This document shows, piece by piece, positions 6,801 through 15,289 of a DNA stretch of 64,000 nucleotides. Origin of the DNA: Sphingobium chlorophenolicum (lineage in GTDB: Bacteria > Pseudomonadota > Alphaproteobacteria > Sphingomonadales > Sphingomonadaceae); contig NZ_JFHR01000018.1 in the NCBI RefSeq assembly GCF_000722875.1, positions 30,677-94,676 of the forward strand, in the 5' to 3' direction. Both the position numbers and the translations under genes were made by a program. The notes under the pieces were generated by a model. The model ran no database searches. It was not told the DNA's origin and was given only the letters and a program-made list of their open reading frames with translations. Each line of letters starts with the position of its first letter. Within the stretch, counting starts at the first letter, position 1.

Positions 6801-9800
6801 CTACAAATCGAGGCCCAGGCTCCGCTCGGGGAGCGGCGGCAGCAGGTCCGCCTTGTCGGGCTTGAGATCGGGTGGCGCCTTCAGATCGTCGCCCTTCGCC
6901 GGCGTGGCCGCCGGCAGCGGCCCATCCGGAAGCGGGGGCAGATCAGCGAGGATCTCGTCCTGTCCGGCAAGGTTGATGCCGTCGATCGGGCCTGGGTCGA
7001 ACTTGACCCGCTCGGACCCGGCCTTCTTGCCATCGATGTCGAGGCGGCCGAGCGTTTCGAGGGCGGAGGTCTTGTTGCCCGGGTTGGCGTCGAGCTGGCG
7101 CTCGAGCCGCTCCTTGTCGTCGACGACCATGGTGAGATCGTCGCGGACGCGGGTCACGCCGACATTGAACAGGCGCTGGTTGGACAGGTTGCGCTCGTGG
7201 CTGTCCATGACCGTGATGGCTTTGTCGGTCGTGATGCCCTGCGCCATGTGCATGTTGAGCGCGTAGGCGAGGTCCAGGCGCGAGAGCATCGGATCGCCGA
7301 GCTCGAGGGTCAGGGTCTGCTTGGCCGCCGTCTCGACAGTGACGCCGCTCGCATCGATCGCCACCACCCGCGCGAGGGCGGCATTGTGAAGGTCGCGCGG
7401 CTTGTCGTTGGCGGTCCAGCGAATGCGGTCGCCCTCGCGCACGTGGAGGTCCTTCTTCTCGGTCAGTTCGAGGCGATCGCGCTTCTCGGTGGGCGAGAGT
7501 TTCTGGAGATCGAACCGGACCTTGCGGCCGCCATGAGACAGCTCGACCTTGCCCGAGGGCAGCACTCTGGTGACGTCGTAGCGACCCTGCCCGAGCCCGA
7601 CGTCCTGCGCGCCGCCGCGCCCGACGTCGAGGGTTTGTCCGGGCCGATAGGAGGAGGCGTACCGCAGCTCCTCCCGGGTGAGGTTGACCCGCTCATAGAC
7701 GGTCAGGTGGATGCCCTCCCCCCTGACGCTGCCCTCGGCCGCAAGCCCGTCCTGGATGCGCTGGTTGATGATCGCGCGGGACTCCCGACCCGAGGCGAAC
7801 ACGGCGGTGGCCGCGCGGTCCTCGCCGGAAAGGGCGAGCCACATTTCGGCGGCGGTTTCGGGCGGGCTCTCGCTCTCATGGACCTTGTCGCCCAGGACTT
7901 TCATCGCCTCGCCGGCCTTCCCGACATTGGCGAGCGCAGCGACCGTGCGCAGCGTGTCGGTGCGCTGACGGATATTCTCGTCCATGCGCGCCATGGTCCC
8001 GCCGCCCGCCTGGATCATCGCGAAGGATTTGCCGGCATCAATCGAGGAGAGCTGCTGGCGATCGCCGACCAGGACGAGCTTGTCGACGGCGAGCGCGTCG
8101 GCGATCTGGTGGAGCCGCAGCATGTCATTGCTCGACACCATTGAGGTCTCGTCGACCACGAGCATGGCGCCGGCGAGCCTGGCACGCGCATCCTCGAACC
8201 GCGGGCTGTCGCGCTCGGTCACGAACTTCCCGTTGGCGAGGACGAACGAGGCGATCGTCTGACTCTCGATCCCCGCCCCCTCGGCGAGGTCCGCGACCAT
8301 CTTGTTCTGGAAGGCAAGGCCGAGAACCTTGCGCCCCTCCGCTTCCGCGACACGAGCGACCGCCTGGAGCATGGTCGACTTGCCGGCGCCGGCGATGCCC
8401 TGGATCGCAACCGTGCGATCGGCCGAGGAGAGAATGAGCGTCGCGGCGCCGAGCTGGCCGGCATTGAGCGACCGATCGGCCACCGCCTGCAGCCGTTCGG
8501 GCGCGTCGGCCGCTGAGACCATCGGCGTCGCTGTCCCGGCGCCCGCCTCGACCGCGGCAAGGATGTTCTGCTCGGTGCGCAAGGCGTCCTGCGTCGTCAG
8601 CATCTCGACGCCTTTGTCGCCGATGCGTGCGACCCCCTGGATGAGCTGGCGGTTCTCGATGAGCTGGCCGATCCGGTGCTCGACCGTGTCGATCGTCACT
8701 CCTTTGAGGCCGAGATCCAGCGCGGTCTTCGAAAGCTGATGGTGGCCGAACGCCGCTTCGCGCTCGGAAAGGATCCGCACCGCCGAAGCGACCGCAAGCT
8801 GCGAGCGGGCGACGGCCGGCGATTTCGTGGCGCGGGCTAGGCCGCTGTCGACCAGCGGATCGGGCGAGCGCAGGAAGCCGCCGACAATCTCGCGCGCGCC
8901 GGCGATCACGTCGGTGACCGCCCGATAGCCGCGTTCGAAGCGGGTATCTGCGAGACCCTGCCCGGCCCGTGCATCGGCCGAAGCGAGCAGGCTCTTGCCG
9001 TCGAAGCCGAGCGCGGCCGCCTTGTCGATCCAGCCCTGGACGAGAGTGCCACGGTCCTCGACATTGAGCTTGGGATCGCGGGTGGTGGTGGTGACCCCGT
9101 CACGCCCTTTTGGCGAGACGATGCCGAGCTCCGCCGCCTTCTCGAGGATGGCTTCGCGCCGCTGGCTGAAGGCGTCGATCACCGCCTTGGGAACGCCGGC
9201 GATCTCGAAGGTGCCGTGCTTGCCCTTCATTTCGACCTGGTAGCCGAGCTGCTCGAGCCCGCTGCGCAGGTAGGCGTGGTAGATGGCGCCGATCGTCGTG
9301 TTGTTGCTCCAGATCTTGTCGGCATGGAGCGCCTGCCACTTACCGTCCGGCATGCGGGTCAGATTGGCGACGACGGCATGGATATGGGCCTGTGGATCGA
9401 GCGCCCGGCTCGTGTCGTGCTGGAAGAGTGCGTAGACGAGGTTGCCGGTGCGGACCGGCACCTTGCGGCCCTCAATATCCTTGCGCCCTTCGGCGAGGTT
9501 TTTCTCGACCCAGGCCATGGTCTTCTGGACCGCGCTCATGTTCGCCGCGAACACGCGCTTGTCACCGGCGATATAGGCCATGACCGACACCGACTTCGGC
9601 ACCGAGAAGGTAAGGTCGAGCCCATTGCGCCGGTTCTCGACCTGGGCGATGCCTTCCCCGCTCGGCAGCACGCCGCTCAGCGTTTTCTCGAAAGCGTCGC
9701 GGGCGACCTCGCCGGAAAGCCCCAGCGCTTCAGCCCCTGCCCCGCCCCATTCGCTGATCTCGGCCGAGCCGTCGGCCGTGTAGTAATTGTCCTTGAAGTC

Positions 9801-9860
9801 GTCCTTCGCGAAATAGTTCGCGGCGCCGGCTGCGGAACGGACCGAGGCGATCGAGTGCAT
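6801..9860 (-). CDS. MobF conjugative relaxase/helicase (TrwC/TraI type)
   Basis: A 1019-residue protein. The N-terminal relaxase domain has tyrosines at 16, 26 and 27 (NYFAKDDFKDNYY) and the metal-binding histidines in AHIHAVVANLT near residue 163. The C-terminal part is a UvrD/RecD-type helicase with Walker A GIAGAGKSTML near 488 and Walker B LVVDETSMVS. It nicks one strand at oriT, stays attached to the 5' end and unwinds the strand for transfer. Its start lies 3 nt after the coupling-protein stop, so the genes are coupled. Length is typical of MobF enzymes in sphingomonad plasmids. Confidence 0.93.
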   Translation of the reverse strand: MHSIASVRSAAGAANYFAKDDFKDNYYTADGSAEISEWGGAGAEALGLSGEVARDAFEKTLSGVLPSGEGIAQVENRRNGLDLTFSVPKSVSVMAYIAGDKRVFAANMSAVQKTMAWVEKNLAEGRKDIEGRKVPVRTGNLVYALFQHDTSRALDPQAHIHAVVANLTRMPDGKWQALHADKIWSNNTTIGAIYHAYLRSGLEQLGYQVEMKGKHGTFEIAGVPKAVIDAFSQRREAILEKAAELGIVSPKGRDGVTTTTRDPKLNVEDRGTLVQGWIDKAAALGFDGKSLLASADARAGQGLADTRFERGYRAVTDVIAGAREIVGGFLRSPDPLVDSGLARATKSPAVARSQLAVASAVRILSEREAAFGHHQLSKTALDLGLKGVTIDTVEHRIGQLIENRQLIQGVARIGDKGVEMLTTQDALRTEQNILAAVEAGAGTATPMVSAADAPERLQAVADRSLNAGQLGAATLILSSADRTVAIQGIAGAGKSTMLQAVARVAEAEGRKVLGLAFQNKMVADLAEGAGIESQTIASFVLANGKFVTERDSPRFEDARARLAGAMLVVDETSMVSSNDMLRLHQIADALAVDKLVLVGDRQQLSSIDAGKSFAMIQAGGGTMARMDENIRQRTDTLRTVAALANVGKAGEAMKVLGDKVHESESPPETAAEMWLALSGEDRAATAVFASGRESRAIINQRIQDGLAAEGSVRGEGIHLTVYERVNLTREELRYASSYRPGQTLDVGRGGAQDVGLGQGRYDVTRVLPSGKVELSHGGRKVRFDLQKLSPTEKRDRLELTEKKDLHVREGDRIRWTANDKPRDLHNAALARVVAIDASGVTVETAAKQTLTLELGDPMLSRLDLAYALNMHMAQGITTDKAITVMDSHERNLSNQRLFNVGVTRVRDDLTMVVDDKERLERQLDANPGNKTSALETLGRLDIDGKKAGSERVKFDPGPIDGINLAGQDEILADLPPLPDGPLPAATPAKGDDLKAPPDLKPDKADLLPPLPERSLGLDL

Positions 9861-9863
9861 GGG

Positions 9864-12167
9864 TCAGATGCCCATATCGAGATCGTCATTGTCGCGTCCG
9901 GCGGCGAATCCCTGGCGCAGCTCGATGAGAGTCTGGTCCTCGACCTGCGGGCCGGGCGCGACGGCGCCGCGCGCATCGCGCCGCTCCCCCTCGGGCCGCG
10001 TGGCCGCCGCCTGTTCGCCCTCCCTGGGCGTGCCTGCAGCCCCCTTGTCGGCCGTGCGGTTCGCCGGCGTGGACTGCTCGTCGCGATCGTCGTTGCGCTG
10101 AGCGGTGCGCGCCGCGTCGGCGCTCTCTTCCTCGGGCGGTCCCTGCAGGATCCGGGCGGCCATGTCCTTTGCGAGATTGGTCGATTCGACGACCTCATCG
10201 ATGATTTGCGCGGCGCCGTCGCGGCCGCCGGCCTCGCCCCCGTCTTCGGAGAAAGCATCCTCGCCGCGGCGCGAGCGCACCGGCTGCATCGAGGGCCGGG
10301 CCATGAAGCCACGGGCGACCTCGGGATAGTCCTTCCACTCGAGCAGAATGCGCGCGGCGGGAAAGCCATCGGGGAACTTCACGAACCCGTGCATCGAGGG
10401 CAGGTTCGTGATGTCGTCAGCGATGACGAGGGGCTCGACCTGCTTGCGCGGGGTCAGGGTCGAGGCGTCACGATTGTTGTTGTAGCCATAACTATAGGCC
10501 TCATCCATCTGCCGCACTTCGCGGTTGCCGATATATTGCGAGCATTCCTCGGCGGTCTTGAGTTCGCTGGTCGCGAGGATGAGCTTGGTGCGCGCGAGTG
10601 AGGCGAGATTGCGGGCGCCCTCCTCGCCATAGACCTCGACCAGTTTCTGGAAGCTGTGGAGCCCCAGGATCATCGCGCCGCCGAAGTTGCGGGCGGTCTG
10701 AAGTCCCTTCTCGATCGCGGGCAGGCGGTGGAGCGCACCGACCTCGTCGAACATGAACCAGGTCCGCAAGCTGCGGGTCCGGGGCAGCGTCATCAGACTG
10801 GTGATTGCGAGATTCATCCAGAGCGTGAGCAGCGGCCTGTTCATCTCCAGGTCGTCGTAATCGGAGGTGACGAACAGGATCGATCCAGGCGCGCGCTCGG
10901 TGGTCATCCAGCGCCGGATCGAGAACTGTTCGCCCTCGTCCGGGAGGAAGCGCAGGACCTGCGCATTGGTGTTGAAGACGGCGCGGATGGACTCGGCCAT
11001 GCGGGCGGCTTCCGGCGCGGTCAGCGGGTCGGCGATGGTGTTGGCGAGGAAGCGGTGAACGCGCTTCAGGTCCGCCGTCATCAGGTTCTCGGAGAGGGCG
11101 AGATTGCTCGTCTGGCCGCGCTCCTGGAGGCGCACGCACATCTCGATGAAGAGGGTCCGCGCCGCGAGCGCCCAGAAGGGTTCGGACGAACCACCATCGG
11201 ACGGGATCAGCGCCGCGGCGGCGGACGTGAAATGGCTGTAGGTCGAGCAGTCGTTGAAGATCGACCAGGCCGGGCAGCGCTGATCCATGGGGTTGAGGAT
11301 CGTGTCTCGGGCCGGATCGTAGAAGGCTTCAACATAGGCGCCGGTAAGGTCGAAGATAACGGCATTGTCCTGCCGTTGACGCATCTGGGTGACCAGGCTT
11401 CTGAGTTCCGTCGTCTTGCCCGCGCCGGTCGTGCCGATGAGCATGGTGTGGGACTGTTCGAGGCGATGCGGATAGGGCACGCCGGCGAGCGTGTAGGGAT
11501 GATGGATCCCGCCCGCCTTTCGCTCGGAAAAGGGCAGGCGGAGTACGGCGGCCGGGCTCAGCCGGGGGAAAAACTGGTGTGCATCTTCTTCGAACTTGGC
11601 GGCATTGTGCTGCGCGATTTCGGAGACGAGGACGGCGCGAACGACGAGCATGGCGCCGCGCTCATGGCGTTCCTGAAGGATCGATTTGCCGCGCCGGCGG
11701 GAGATGTCGATGAACCAGATCGCGAGCGGCGTGACGACGAAGATCGAGACCAGGAGCGAGCCGATCAGTGCGTGGACGGTCGTGGCCCAGGCCTTCTGGA
11801 CGGCGGGGATATAGGGCACCGCCGGCATGATGGTTTTGTAGACCTCGCCGCTCGGCAGCGTGACGTTGACGCGCTTGTTCGGGTTGAGGTCGACCCAGTT
11901 CCAGAGGCCCGCATAGACCTTCATGCAGACGAGCTGGAAACCGTGCTCGTCGAGGCGGATCGAGAGGATGATGAACCAGGCCAGGAGGAAGGCGAAGAAC
12001 CACGCCAGGATCGGCAGCCTGGCGCCCGAGAACCACATCAGCATCTCATGGGTGAGAAGCTGGGAGCCGCGCGTGAAATTGCCCGAGTTGCGCTGCACGC
12101 GGCCGCGCGCGGAGTGGTGGGTCAGCGGGATGTTCTGACCGTTCGAGCGGATGTCCTTACGCGCCAT
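9864..12167 (-). CDS. traD: Type IV coupling protein (TraD/TrwB/VirD4 family)
   Basis: About 767 residues from the ATG at 12167 (MARKDIRSNG), which overlaps the end of the ribbon-helix-helix gene by 11 nt. Membrane segments lie near residues 45-70 (LPILAWFFAFLLAWF) and near 120-150. A Walker A motif GTTGAGKTTELR lies near residue 242, and Walker B (FMFDEVGALHRL) near 470. The C-terminal 130 residues are charged and low-complexity. It is a hexameric inner-membrane ATPase that brings the relaxase-DNA complex to the secretion channel. A frame extension to 12203 exists but overlaps the upstream gene further. Confidence 0.9.
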   Translation of the reverse strand: MARKDIRSNGQNIPLTHHSARGRVQRNSGNFTRGSQLLTHEMLMWFSGARLPILAWFFAFLLAWFIILSIRLDEHGFQLVCMKVYAGLWNWVDLNPNKRVNVTLPSGEVYKTIMPAVPYIPAVQKAWATTVHALIGSLLVSIFVVTPLAIWFIDISRRRGKSILQERHERGAMLVVRAVLVSEIAQHNAAKFEEDAHQFFPRLSPAAVLRLPFSERKAGGIHHPYTLAGVPYPHRLEQSHTMLIGTTGAGKTTELRSLVTQMRQRQDNAVIFDLTGAYVEAFYDPARDTILNPMDQRCPAWSIFNDCSTYSHFTSAAAALIPSDGGSSEPFWALAARTLFIEMCVRLQERGQTSNLALSENLMTADLKRVHRFLANTIADPLTAPEAARMAESIRAVFNTNAQVLRFLPDEGEQFSIRRWMTTERAPGSILFVTSDYDDLEMNRPLLTLWMNLAITSLMTLPRTRSLRTWFMFDEVGALHRLPAIEKGLQTARNFGGAMILGLHSFQKLVEVYGEEGARNLASLARTKLILATSELKTAEECSQYIGNREVRQMDEAYSYGYNNNRDASTLTPRKQVEPLVIADDITNLPSMHGFVKFPDGFPAARILLEWKDYPEVARGFMARPSMQPVRSRRGEDAFSEDGGEAGGRDGAAQIIDEVVESTNLAKDMAARILQGPPEEESADAARTAQRNDDRDEQSTPANRTADKGAAGTPREGEQAAATRPEGERRDARGAVAPGPQVEDQTLIELRQGFAAGRDNDDLDMGI

Positions 12168-12453
12168 GATATTGGACCAGGCGCTTGTCGGTTTCGGCGA
12201 CAAGCCGATCGCGCAGTTCGGGATATTGCTCGCGGATGATGACGTCCAAGGCGAGCTGCTGGAACTCGCTGATGCGGGCCAGCCGGCGCTGGCTGGCGGT
12301 CAGGACGTCGGAGGAGGAGAGGAAGACATCGAGGGCCGACCGGATGATGTCGGCGACCGTCAGCTTCTGCTCGGCGGCGATCGCGCTGAGGCGGTCCCAC
12401 TGGGAGCGCTCCAGGCGGATATTGTAGTGCCTGTAACTGGTAGCCAAGACCAA
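12157..12453 (-). CDS. Ribbon-helix-helix relaxosome accessory protein (TrwA/TraM-like role)
   Basis: A 98-residue protein. YRHYNIRLERSQWDRLSAIAAEQ followed by LTVADIIRSALDVFL is the beta strand plus two helices of a ribbon-helix-helix DNA-binding protein. The C-terminal half is helical and probably oligomerises. It is the first gene of the operon with coupling protein and relaxase and faces a hairpin-rich intergenic region, as accessory proteins that bind oriT and repress their own operon do. The exact family is not certain. Confidence 0.7.
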   Translation of the reverse strand: MVLATSYRHYNIRLERSQWDRLSAIAAEQKLTVADIIRSALDVFLSSSDVLTASQRRLARISEFQQLALDVIIREQYPELRDRLVAETDKRLVQYHGA

Positions 12454-12557
12454 CCTCCTAGCAGGGAGGCTGGTGGGGACCGAAGAAGAGCCTTATTTAT
12501 AGCGGTGCAGCTGAGACCGGGCAAGTTGATCCTGCGACCCCGTCGCCCTGTAGTCTC

Positions 12558-12691
12558 GCGTAGTACATGGGATTGGCGGATTTCCGTCCATTTCGCGCGG
12601 CCTCAAATCCGTACTACGCCATACTCTCCTTCCCTTCCGCGCTAAGCCGTTGTGCAACAACGGAAACCCTGCACCTTCAGGTGCGTAGGGT
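12558..12691. other. Candidate oriT: three inverted repeats upstream of the relaxase operon
   Basis: The 640-nt gap between 12453 and 13094 separates the leftward transfer operon from a rightward small gene. It contains GCGTAGTAC (12558-12566) repeated inverted as GTACTACGC (12611-12619). A hairpin CCGTTGT-GCA-ACAACGG follows at 12647-12663, then a nested hairpin at 12666-12691 with ACCCT/AGGGT outside and GCACCT/AGGTGC inside. Stacked hairpins beside the relaxase and ribbon-helix-helix genes are the usual architecture of oriT. The nic site cannot be placed from sequence alone. Confidence 0.5.
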
Positions 12692-12865
12692 GTGCTCATC
12701 CTTTGAGACTGATCCCAGGTCCCGGGCCTGTTCGAAGCTGGTTGGAGGGCGCCGTTTGCCGGGTCTGGCAGGGCAGAGGTCCGCCGTGAGGCGGAACCGC
12801 GATTCCCGGTGCTGCCAGGCAGGCCGGTCGCAAGAGGGATGCCGTCCGGGGCCGTCCTCTCCGCG

Positions 12866-12916
12866 CTCGGGCGAAGCCCGAGACGCGGGACCAATGGCGG
12901 CCGAAGGCCCCATTGG
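12866..12916. repeat. Two adjacent hairpins with GAA loops
   Basis: CTCGGGC-GAA-GCCCGAG (12866-12882) is a perfect stem. The next hairpin (12891-12916) has CCAATGGCGGCC and GGCCCCATTGG arms around a GAA loop with one bulged base. No T-run follows either, so they are unlikely to be terminators. They may belong to the oriT region or be extragenic palindromes. Confidence 0.5.
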
Positions 12917-13093
12917 GAAGGCGAGGATCGTGACCCGAACGGGCTGAGACAAGGCGTCGGCCTTAGCGAATAGAGCCGTGATCGGGCCTTGGCCTGATCC
13001 GCCCAGCCGACCCAAACTTCTTCTTCCGGGCGTCAGGCGCCACAGCTATAGTCACCCGGTTCATAGCCCGATTAGCCTTCACAAGAGGCACTT

Positions 13094-13312
13094 ATGGCAA
13101 AGACATTGGAACAGGAGCGGTTGGCACTCGAAGAGGACGAGCGGAAGCTGCAGAGCCGACGCAAGATGCTCGAAGAGAAGGAACGTGAACAGGCGATCAC
13201 GCTGGTCGAACGAGCGGGGCTGCTGAAGCTCGACGGCAAGCGGTTGGGCGCCCTCATGGATCGGATCAAGACACTCGGTATCGAGGCCGTCGAGAAGAAG
13301 CTGGCCGCCTGA
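13094..13312 (+). CDS. Small coiled-coil protein, TraC/TraD-like (Ti-plasmid Dtr type)
   Basis: A 72-residue protein, MAKTLEQERLALEEDERKL and onward, very rich in Glu, Lys and Arg. It forms a coiled coil over residues 1-40 and ends in an LDGKRLGALMDRIKTLGIEAVEKKL segment. Small proteins of this kind lie beside the relaxase region of Ti-like and sphingomonad plasmids and are often called conjugal transfer protein TraC or TraD. It is transcribed away from the relaxase operon across the oriT candidate, as expected for a DNA-processing accessory gene. Exact function unproven. Confidence 0.55.
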   Translation: MAKTLEQERLALEEDERKLQSRRKMLEEKEREQAITLVERAGLLKLDGKRLGALMDRIKTLGIEAVEKKLAA

Positions 13313-13339
13313 CCCCGACCGCCGCGGCGGCGCCGCGGC

Positions 13340-13374
13340 ACGGCCATGGGGGGCTCGATGCCCCTCATGGCCGT
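13340..13374. repeat. Long inverted repeat downstream of the small tra gene
   Basis: ACGGCCATG (13340-13348) pairs with CATGGCCGT (13366-13374); inside, GGGGC-TCGAT-GCCCC extends the stem. A GGGGGC-TCGAT-GCCCCC hairpin with the same loop occurs near 15207-15223. No T-run follows on the + strand. It could terminate or stabilise the transcript of the gene ending at 13312. Confidence 0.5.
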
Positions 13375-13387
13375 ATCCCTCCCACAC

Positions 13388-13417
13388 AAAAAAAGGGAGA
13401 GGCGCGCGGCCCCTCCC
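13388..13417 (-). terminator. Rho-independent terminator of the 13426-13650 gene
   Basis: On the minus strand GGGAGGGG pairs with CCTCTCCC (one G-T pair) around a CCGCGCG loop and is followed by seven T. It lies 9 nt after the stop of the leftward gene. Confidence 0.7.
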
Positions 13418-13425
13418 CTCACCCT

Positions 13426-13650
13426 TCAGAACTCGTCGGACATCCGGCCGGGGACCGTGTGGACCACCCGGTCGATGAGCCGCATCGGCAGCGCGTCGTA
13501 ATCGCCCTCGTCGATGGCGACGTAGCGGCCGTCCTCCTCTTCGATGATGTGCTGGTCGAAGAAGCTGTGGAGCGCGCGACGCTCGGCGAAGGCGAGAGCG
13601 GCGAGATAGGCAGCGGCGTCGGCGTGGGCGGCGGTCGAGATGATCTGCAT
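13426..13650 (-). CDS. Small hypothetical protein
   Basis: A 74-residue protein, MQIISTAAHADAAAYLAAL, Ala-rich then acidic (EEEDGRYVAIDEGDYDALP). It has a good terminator directly downstream, which supports a real gene. The ATG is preceded by GACAGGAGCACCATC with an AGGAG 7 nt upstream. Family and function are not recognised. Confidence 0.5.
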   Translation of the reverse strand: MQIISTAAHADAAAYLAALAFAERRALHSFFDQHIIEEEDGRYVAIDEGDYDALPMRLIDRVVHTVPGRMSDEF

Positions 13651-13709
13651 GATGGTGCTCCTGTCGTCTTGAATGACAGGGGAATGGTCGTCGTTGAGCG
13701 GGCCGCCGG

Positions 13710-14053
13710 GTCAGGGACGCCGGCACAGCCGGCGCCGCGAAGCGGCGGTGGGGGTCACGATTTTCCTTGGCGGCCACTGTCCTTGAAGGAGAGGCGCGCC
13801 GTTCGTTCCGCCAAGGAAAATGGTGGGGCCCCGCCGTCCTTGACGCGGTGGTTCGCTCAACGACATCCTCGGAAATCTGTGAGAGATTTTATCCTCTGAT
13901 GGGAGCGCGACGGTCGCCCCACGGGCTTTGAGGCGCGGGCTCCGGAGATTGCTTGCACCGATCGGGGTTCAGGCCGTTATGGAGCGGCGCGTTGACATCG
14001 CAATGGTCAGCATCGCGCCGTTCAGTTTGGTTCATTGATGTCCCTGTGTTAGT
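13710..14053. repeat. Intergenic element, copy A of a diverged noncoding duplication
   Basis: This stretch and 16330-16708 share, in the same order, GGTCAGGGACG, an AGCCGGCGC-containing hairpin, GATTTTC, AAAAT with a G-run and CCGC, TCCTTGACG, GAGAGATTTT, and a CATTGA...GTTAGTC end. Copy A also holds a perfect inverted repeat TTTTCCTTGGCGG (13761-13773) and its complement (13808-13820). Nothing in it looks coding. The rest of the gap (14054-14288) has GC-rich hairpins but no gene that I can support. Confidence 0.45.
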
Positions 14054-14288
14054 CCCCTCGGGCGCTGCAGAACGGGCAGCGCCGGGACTGGTAATCCCGT
14101 CGAGAACGGCAACTCGGTGTGAGGTTCACGCCGGGGTGCCTGCGCATATGTCCAGGTGCCTCGGCACTAAAAGCGTAGGCGCATGTCTCGACGTGTTACC
14201 AGCCCCGGCTCCCGCGCCCAGTGCGCGGGAGTTGATCTGGACGGGCGCGCCGACAGCTCCGATAAACCCCCGCGCTCGGGGTGGTGAT

Positions 14289-14453
14289 ATGGACCATGAT
14301 GATAAGGAGCCTACGGTCGTGCGTGCGCTTGCGCTGGCCCTGACGCGGCAGGCGCTGACCTATGCTACATCGCTGAAGGACGAGGAGGCGAGCGAGCATC
14401 TGCAACTCGCCATCGAGGCGCTCATCAAGCCGCGAGCGCTGCCCGCGGGCTGA
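14289..14453 (+). CDS. Small hypothetical protein
   Basis: A 54-residue ORF beginning MDHDDKEPTVV, followed by ALALALTRQALTYATSLKDEEASEHLQLAIEALI, an amphipathic helical protein. A GGGGTGG lies 5-8 nt before the ATG. Length and acidic/helical make-up fit a small regulatory or accessory protein, but no family is recognised. It may be a real gene because it is the only reading frame with such a regular helical pattern here. Confidence 0.35.
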   Translation: MDHDDKEPTVVRALALALTRQALTYATSLKDEEASEHLQLAIEALIKPRALPAG

Positions 14454-14523
14454 GCGCCAGGCAGGCAAAAAAGGGTACGCCAGCGAGTGACGCGCCCCCC
14501 TTCTGCGTCTCCAATGGGGGAGG

Positions 14524-15102
14524 CTAGGCCCATTCGAGGCGCGTTGCGCTGTCCGTGTCCGCATAGGAGACAAGCCGGTCGAGCTGGTCGAGATAGCGGG
14601 TCGTCCCTTCAGCGTCGGCGCGCCGGCGGACGGCCGGGTTGGAGAGCCGCGCGCGGATGGCGTCGACGGGAATTTCACCGACGTCGTCGGGTCGGATCGC
14701 GAGGCTCTCCAGCAGCGCATGGGCGCTGTCCGTTGCCAGGTCGAGTTCGACACCGGCGTCCGATGTCGGCGACACGCGCATGCGGATGACGCGGTCCGTC
14801 TCATACCACCAGATAGTCACCCGCCGGCTGCGGAACTGGGCCTCGTCCAGCACGGCGATGACGGCTTCGTCATAGTCGAAGATGCGGGCGGTCGCGGCGA
14901 TCGCGAGCGGGCAGATGCGCGCCTCGAAATTGAGGGCGAGTACCCGCTCCTGGTCGCTGTCGGGATCGAGGAGCGCGAGGCCGAGACGCTGGCCCTGCTC
15001 GCGCAGATAGGCGCGAAAGGCGGCGAGCTGGCGGGCATTGATGGTGGCGACCGGTCCGGGCTGATCGTCGGCGGCGGTGGCGATGCGGAACGTGATGGAC
15101 AT
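14524..15102 (-). CDS. Hypothetical plasmid protein
   Basis: About 192 residues from the ATG at 15102 (MSITFRIATAADDQPGP). The start is chosen because a GGGGAGGACGAG ribosome site precedes it, although the frame stays open upstream to 15534 over the DUF2493 gene. The protein has a beta-rich N-terminal half (NFEARICPLAIAATARIFDYDEAVI) and a helical C-terminus. It is preceded by a copy of the hairpin/polypurine leader. I do not recognise the family. Confidence 0.55.
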   Translation of the reverse strand: MSITFRIATAADDQPGPVATINARQLAAFRAYLREQGQRLGLALLDPDSDQERVLALNFEARICPLAIAATARIFDYDEAVIAVLDEAQFRSRRVTIWWYETDRVIRMRVSPTSDAGVELDLATDSAHALLESLAIRPDDVGEIPVDAIRARLSNPAVRRRADAEGTTRYLDQLDRLVSYADTDSATRLEWA

Positions 15103-15136
15103 CTCGTCCTCCCCTTGTTGAACCGCCTCGCTCTCA

Positions 15137-15150
15137 CCCCCCTCCCCTTT
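15137..15150 (-). repeat. Polypurine leader element (copy 1)
   Basis: On the minus strand the motif AAAGGGGAGGGGGG lies 35 nt before the start at 15102, after a GC-rich stretch with weak pairing. One of eight similar leaders. Confidence 0.6.
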
Positions 15151-15237
15151 GGCCGCGCAGCGTGGTGCCGCGAGCGCGAAAGCGCTCAGTCCTCGCGGCG
15201 CGAGGGGGCTCGATGCCCCCAAGCGCCGCATGCCACG

Positions 15238-15281
15238 GAAAGAAAGGGAGGAGAGGCCCCGGCCGTAGCCGAGGCCCCTCC
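15238..15281 (-). terminator. Terminator of the DUF2493 gene
   Basis: On the minus strand GGAGGGGCCTCGGC pairs (with G-T pairs) with GCCGGGGCCTCTCC around TACG, followed by TCCCTTTCTTT. It starts just after the stop at 15290. Confidence 0.6.
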
Positions 15282-15289
15282 GCCAGGGC

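Noticed and set aside
12493..13015. Leftward ORFs in the oriT region
   Set aside because: They are rich in Arg/Pro/Ser with no ribosome sites, typical of reverse frames in GC-rich hairpin DNA.
14060..14140. tRNA-like anticodon arm (GGGA-CTGGTAA-TCCC, anticodon GGT) in the intergenic region
   Set aside because: The D-arm and T-loop do not fit a tRNA, there is no matching acceptor stem, and the T-loop has the wrong length.
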